Position numbers and translations under genes: made by a program
NCBI GenBank assembly: GCA_027924645.1
Contig: BSBN01001017.1
Span: 10,442,501 to 10,506,500, forward strand
DNA from: Cunninghamia lanceolata
Lineage: Eukaryota > Streptophyta > Pinopsida > Cupressales > Cupressaceae
Direction of reading: 5' to 3'
Length of the DNA stretch: 64,000 nucleotides
The notes under the pieces: model-generated
Databases searched by the model: none
What the model was told of the DNA's origin: nothing
The model's input: the letters and a program-made list of their open reading frames with translations, nothing else
In this document: piece by piece, positions 58,982 through 64,000 of the stretch
Layout of the letters: every line of letters begins with the position of its first letter
How positions within the stretch are numbered: position 1 is the first letter of the stretch

Positions 58982-60714
58982 AATCCTCCCCAAAATAAGT
59001 CCCAAAAAGATTAGGAACATGAATGCGAACATGAAAAATTCCATTGAAGCATAAAAAAGTTGTAAACAACTACTAAAGAAAAACTACTATACAGTTGAAA
59101 CGGAAGAACCTCTAGTAAAATCAAGATGAAGATTAGAATCAAAGAGATATAAATTTGAATGAGTGATGCCAATGACATGAATGGAACAATGTATAGATGG
59201 TGAATTCACACCAATATACTGCAACAAGGCAAAAACATGGTATTTGAAAATATAGGTGTCAATAGTCTCAAGAACTCTGATTATTTGAATGAGGTAGAAG
59301 GTCACCTCCATAAACAGGAATGCAAGAGTGTCTATATGGTATCAATTCCATCTCACTAAAATGCATGGGTAACTAGTTGTTGCATCCACCTAGTATATTT
59401 AAGAATAAAAAATAGATACATAGATCACTCCAAAGTGAAACCAAGGAAGCACTAGCACAAACAATATGATACCCCCCATAATGCTGACAAGAGATAAGTA
59501 TGACAACTCCACTAAAAATATTTCTCAATGTAGTGCAAGAAGGTTAATAAGAAACACCAAAATATGCACAAAGAAGTACCTACAACTCGAATAGGGTCAC
59601 TCTCATGGATGCTACTATAAAGGGTAGGTAAAGACAAGGTGCACTTGCATGAAGGTAGATAAGGTTGTGATTGAGAATAAAAAGGAACACATAGAAAACC
59701 CCCCATGACACTTGATAAAGTAGTGTAAGTGCAAAAATGATATAACATGATGTGTAAGATTCCAAAAATACAAGTACAATATGTGGCATTTTATTTTAAT
59801 GCATTTACAAATCTAAAAGTGTATTTAATAGATGATTACAATGTCTAAAATGACCACATGCTAAAAATATAATTCTAATAGAAGATGAGAGGAAATCAAT
59901 GGAATCATAGTAAAGTACACAAAAACTATGTACTTTTAAAAAAATGACCTAAAAGGTGTCCATATGCAAAAGTTATGGCCCATCAAAGTTCTAAAAATGA
60001 GAACTACACAACAAGATAACTGAGAAAACTAAAATTCTAAAAACCCAAAATTCCAAACTAAAAATTACCACCATCATTGTGATGAGCATTAAATTCTACC
60101 CTATTTGAAAAAAATGCACTGTAAAAGACCTCTATATGGCCAAGATGTCGCCCTCTAAAGATCAGGTGTAAAAAATAAAACTACAATGGTGAGGGGTGTT
60201 GAGTGGTGGAAGGGCTACTAACATCATGCTAATTTCATGCTAATGTCAATAGTCAGTTAGACAATATTTTCTTTTAGGCTATTAGAATATTCTCCCAAAC
60301 TTGAAACTGCCATTGCTTCTCTAAATACTACTTCTCTATCTGTATAACCACCATCTCAATACCTAAAACTATCAATTGATAGTAGGAACCCACTTTTCAT
60401 CTACTACAAAGTGGTTACCATTTAGACTAGGTGGTAATATATGGCTTGCTGAGGGTTTGGAATATCGCTAGGTGATATTGAAGTGTCAATAGTTATTTTA
60501 ACGGTGGATAGTTGAGTGGGTTGTAGAGTAGAAGAGGCTTAACCCCTCCATGTGACCCTTTGGAGCCATGGGGGCCTGAGACCTATGCATTCCCCATTGG
60601 ATTTAAATCTAGAGTATTAGATGGTACATGGCTCAATAGGTGGTTAGGTACCTAGTGTATCATAAATATATTACTTTTTGTTTTCAATAAAGCAACTTGA
60701 AAAAAGTAGCCCGT
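58982..60714. other. Unassigned AT-rich stretch
   Basis: No protein domain, LTR pair or tandem repeat is visible. ORFs at 59087-59789 on - have no recognisable composition. It could include 3' sequence of the Copia remnant and the flank of F. Confidence 0.5.
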
Positions 60715-61949
60715 TGTTATGGAGTAAAAAGTGGATACATGCCTTTTTATCTCCTAGTTTAGCTCCTAGGTCCCCGTGTTTACACTCTACAAAGCAAAAC
60801 ATTCATCCTGATGAGAAATCCCCTGAAACCAATGTTAAATGGGAACTAGGGGCCCATTTAATGCTTAGGTCCTAACCAAAAAGGCACCTTGGTGATTGGT
60901 TAGGGTAAAATCAAATGTATGTCGACATAGGACTCTTAAATGGGTCCTCCCTTGTCGGCTCTTTCAATTAATTTGTGAAAGTTTAACAGGATATAATATA
61001 TAAAAAAAGTGTTTGAATTCATTTGGTAACAAGTTTATGATAGCAAGGTTATGATATTGTGCAAAGGTGAATTCAAGCATTCATTGTGTTATTGTTACAG
61101 ATTTGTGTTAGTATTGTGTTTGTTGCAAATTTGGAATCATCATCAACATCCTTATGAGTTGAAGAATCTTCATCCTCCTAAGGACTTCACCTCCAAGGTG
61201 ACATTATCATTGTGTTTGAATCAATTCATCATCATTTGGATTATCTTTAGCCTCTATCCTACAAGGACACACTCTCTCTCTAACAGCGGTGTTGGGAAAG
61301 CTTGATTGCTAACCTGGGATTTGATTGAGGCAAATCCCTAAAGACCACAACCCCAAACCCCTTTTCTTCTTGTGTGCAAGTTACATGTGTAGGAATTATA
61401 GAAGTAAAGGTACAGGGAGGTTTCTTAAGGGTTAAAAATTTAAGATCTGAAAACAGAGTTTAGAAATTCACCTATAGCAGACTTGGGCGCTAGCCCTAGT
61501 GTCCAACAGGCAAAACAAACCCTAGATTCAGTATCGAGGCATCATTTAGGATATTTTTCCAGTTTTGAGCTTTCAGATATCGGGACTTTCCAGACTCGGG
61601 TGCTAGCCCTAGAGTTTTCTAACATTTTAGCTTTTGAGGGATAGGTTTAGACATCTCACCGATCACCCTGGTACTTTCAGATCCTAACTTGCTATTACTA
61701 TTTCTCTCTTACAAGATGATTATCATAATTCTAAGGTTTAGTGCATTGATTGGCCTAGGGTTTGATAAAAGGCTTGGTTGAATCACATATTTCCTCTACA
61801 AACAAGAATAAAAAATTACTAGGTGAGTCCTCTTCAATCTTGTAGAGACTTGGCTTAGTTTGTGTCCTTGAATGTTGTATTGGAAGGAGGGTTTGATCTA
61901 GTGTACTCACGTACATTCATCATCCATCCTCTCTTTTCCCTACAACACA
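60715..61949 (+). repeat. F 5' LTR
   Basis: The right end ...CAACACA is fixed by the PBS at 61950. The left end TGTTATGGAG at 60715 is chosen by likeness to the E LTR start TGTTATG and the shared TTTAGCTCCT phrase; the start is provisional. TATATAAA is at 60997-61004. Confidence 0.65.
60997..61004 (+). promoter_or_regulatory. TATA box of F LTR
   Basis: GGATATAATATATAAAAAAAG lies 285 bp into the LTR, a normal U3 length. Confidence 0.5.
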
Positions 61950-61964
61950 TTTTGGTGAACCTGT
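61950..61964 (+). other. F primer-binding site
   Basis: TTTTGGTGAACCTGT, identical to the 15-mer at the E LTR end (46170-46184, -). Confidence 0.75.
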
Positions 61965-62817
61965 AGCATAAAACAATTGCATCTTACTGAGTGTTGAAAT
62001 CATATCTTGCATTAATTCATATCATACTTATCATTCTTCATTGAAAATCTTGCATACATTTGAAAAAATTGAAAAAAATAAGCATTCTAGGCTTGCATAA
62101 AGGCATAGTTTTGCATTATTTTCATTACATATCATTGGAAGCATTTGATTATCTAATTTTTACATCAGATCTGATTCCTATTATAGAAATTAATCATTTC
62201 ATGTTATCACACCTTGCATTTGCATCTCATTTACTAGGGGTTTGTTGAAAACTTGCATTTTGCCTATAACCTAGTCATTTGCAAAGCTAGGGTTTGCAGT
62301 CAAAATCTTATTTCAGATTTTACTACTATAATAAACATCTCAAATTAGATCTTTCATTGATTTCTTTGCATATTCATTCAAAAAATTTGCATAAATTTTG
62401 GAAAAAGTGCATAATTATTGTACTTGTGTAATTACACAATGTGTATTTCAACATAAAAGAATAAGCATCTTTTTCACATATTTTGCAATAAATCAAAAAC
62501 TTCTCAATATCACCTTTTGTGCAACACTTTTAACATTAAATTCACTTGGTTTGTAGTGACACTAGGGTACTTTTTATCTTTACAAAAGCTTCAAAAACTA
62601 GGTTTCCTCAAACTAGTGTTGTGGTGTACAAAAGCCTCTCATATTGGTTGTTTTGATAAATAAATAGATCTTATTATACATTGTTGTTCCAAGACATTTT
62701 GTTATGGCATTTTCTAATTTTTCCTCTTTGATATCCTTGCATACATATATCAGAGGTTTTGAAAGTTTATACAAATTCGTTAATATGCATCCTTATGTTT
62801 TGACTCATATATAATCC
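61965..62817 (+). other. F leader region
   Basis: AT-rich, with no long ORF. Much longer than the 253-bp equivalent in E. It has no visible gag. Confidence 0.6.
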
Positions 62818-64000
62818 ATGTATGATAAGGATATCTTTAACTACTCTTCATTTGAAATCTTTCATTATGTATCTGATTTTAATAATTTCATAAATCTTAC
62901 AAATAAATATCCTTCGATATTAAAGGACTTTACTAATTTCAGCTCCATGAAATGTCATGAGAAAAATAGTGATTTGGATCCCTCTCTCAAAGTTGTTCCC
63001 ACTTGTGAGGACATTTTGGCGCAAGAGGATGAAATCATTGATACATTCCTTAATATCACCCTACCCTCTCTTCATTTTGATTCTCTCCCTTCAAAATATG
63101 AAGCATTGGTGGATGAAGACAGGTTTCTCACATTAAATCATTTAGGGATGGATGTTGAGTTTAATCAAGGTCAAAACAATGTTAATTCAATCATCACTAA
63201 TAGACTTATTCAACCTACTAAGGGGATAATGGATAAGTGTACTAATGTTCCTAAACTCATTGTGCATGGGGCACCTAATGTGCCTCCTCACTTCAAACTG
63301 GTGATTATAGTTCAAGGTGCTCCAACACAACCTAGACCCCCGGGTTACATTCTTAATTGTGTAAAACAAATTACTCAAGGAAATCAAGTGTATCAAAATG
63401 TGTCATAACAACCCTATCACAATGTGGATGCTCACACATACAATACATGAAATAATAAGCTAAGAAAACAATAGTCAAACATTCCAATCACTTTACCAAC
63501 TTCTCAACCTATGCTTCCTCAACCAGCCCATCTTACTCATACAGGTGGTCAAGATTATGATCTTGTTGAGAAGCTTTGTGCTACTCCCGCTAAGATCTCT
63601 CTTTGGGAACTCATACAAACATCACCTACATACCATGGAATGCTCCAAGAAGCTTTACAAAAGGTGATTGTACCACCTACTATTAAGCCTAATGATGTAG
63701 CAGCTCTGTTAGATTGTATGCATGCGACAAAAATGGATATTTTGTTTCAACAACATGAGTTACCCTCTCTGGAAGTTTAGAAACAATATGATCCTCTTAT
63801 AATCTTTTTCACAATAAACAAAAAGTTGATAAAGTGAGTTATGGTTGATAATGGATCGGCTCTTAATGTTTGCGGTGTTGATTTGTTATGTAAAATCAAC
63901 ATTGATACAAAATTAATTAAACAAGATAAGATTAACATTCGTGGCTTTGATAGTGTTGGTAGACCATCCCTAGGTACTATAACCTTACCCATAAAGGTTG
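62818..64000 (+). pseudogene. F first ORF: short N-terminus, KISLWELIQTSPTYH block, aspartic protease (partial)
   Basis: It starts at ATG 62818 and keeps one frame to the window end, broken by stops at 63406, 63448, 63778 and nearby. About 130 residues of unknown N-terminus (LPSKYEALVDEDRFLTLN) are followed by a repeat-like linker (VPKLIVHGAP, LVIIVQGAP). Then comes ATPAKISLWELIQTSPTYHGM (about 63583-63645). The protease motif MVDNGSALNVCGVDLL starts at 63841, with the catalytic Asp kept. DNGS instead of DTG/DSG is usual in Tat elements. There is no capsid or knuckle domain. The rest of pol lies outside the window. Confidence 0.82.

Larger units (their letters stand above)
60715..64000 (+). 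mobile_element. F: Tat-type gypsy element, 5' part only
   Basis: 5' LTR, PBS, an 868-bp leader and the first ORF with protease run to the window edge. The PBS and the protein blocks are shared with E, so they are members of one clade, in opposite orientation. Confidence 0.82.

Noticed and set aside
58709..59044. A 111-codon ORF with a repeated YLLYLGEGSCPW motif
   Set aside because: It is a two-copy DNA tandem repeat translated twice, in a presumed Copia 3' region.
1..64000. Host protein-coding genes, tRNA/rRNA genes, CRISPR arrays or phage-like systems
   Set aside because: I found none. All recognisable protein blocks belong to LTR retrotransposons, apart from the unassigned remnants described.

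Overview
This window looks like intergenic DNA from a large plant genome. A gymnosperm/conifer is my best guess, because AT-rich deep nests of old Ty3/gypsy Tat, chromovirus and Copia elements are typical there; no host gene marks the species. I see no intact host gene, tRNA, rRNA or CRISPR array. Nearly everything assignable is a layered stack of LTR retrotransposons, and many boundaries are fixed by 5-bp target-site duplications (TSDs), PBS and PPT motifs.

Layout. (1) 1-~12.0 kb: the 3' half of a Tat-type gypsy element on + (G1). Its integrase gene is split at codon level by a small, non-coding LTR element on - (L1, 485-4021, TSD CATAG). Beyond pol lies a 2.1-kb motif-rich non-coding stretch, a possible spliced leader, a very long decayed additional ORF (7162-11525) and a presumed 3' LTR. 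(2) 12.0-16.2 kb: mostly unassigned, with a short proline-rich tandem repeat. (3) 16.17-26.3 kb: a chromovirus (G2, +) with broken RT, RNase H, integrase and chromodomain, cut by a Copia element on - (C1, 17344-25208). (4) 26.3-55 kb: the 3' end and LTR of another Tat element (G3, +), into which a Tat element on - (E, 26843-53852; about 11.9 kb after removing insertions) has jumped. E carries an antisense plant-mobile-domain ORF and was itself hit by a Copia-type solo LTR (S1), a Copia element (C2, TSD CACTC) and a gag-only LTR element (C3, TSD AGGGA). C3 was in turn hit by a 350-bp TRIM (TSD CAATC). The deepest nest is therefore four levels: G3 > E > C3 > TRIM. (5) 55-60.7 kb: scattered coding-like remnants on - and the 3' end of a decayed Copia-like element. 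(6) 60.7-64.0 kb: the 5' LTR, leader and first ORF of a second Tat element (F, +), a relative of E that runs off the window.

How the parts work together: none of the polyproteins is intact, so the window is a graveyard. Two elements (L1, TRIM) have no coding capacity, and C3 has only a gag-like polyprotein, so these three must have moved with enzymes supplied by other elements. The most unusual items are the gag-only C3, the TRIM inside it, the antisense PMD ORF of E, the shared apparently gag-less start of E and F, and the long additional ORF of G1 with its upstream motif arrays. All identifications come from reading the sequence by eye; no alignment or database search was run.
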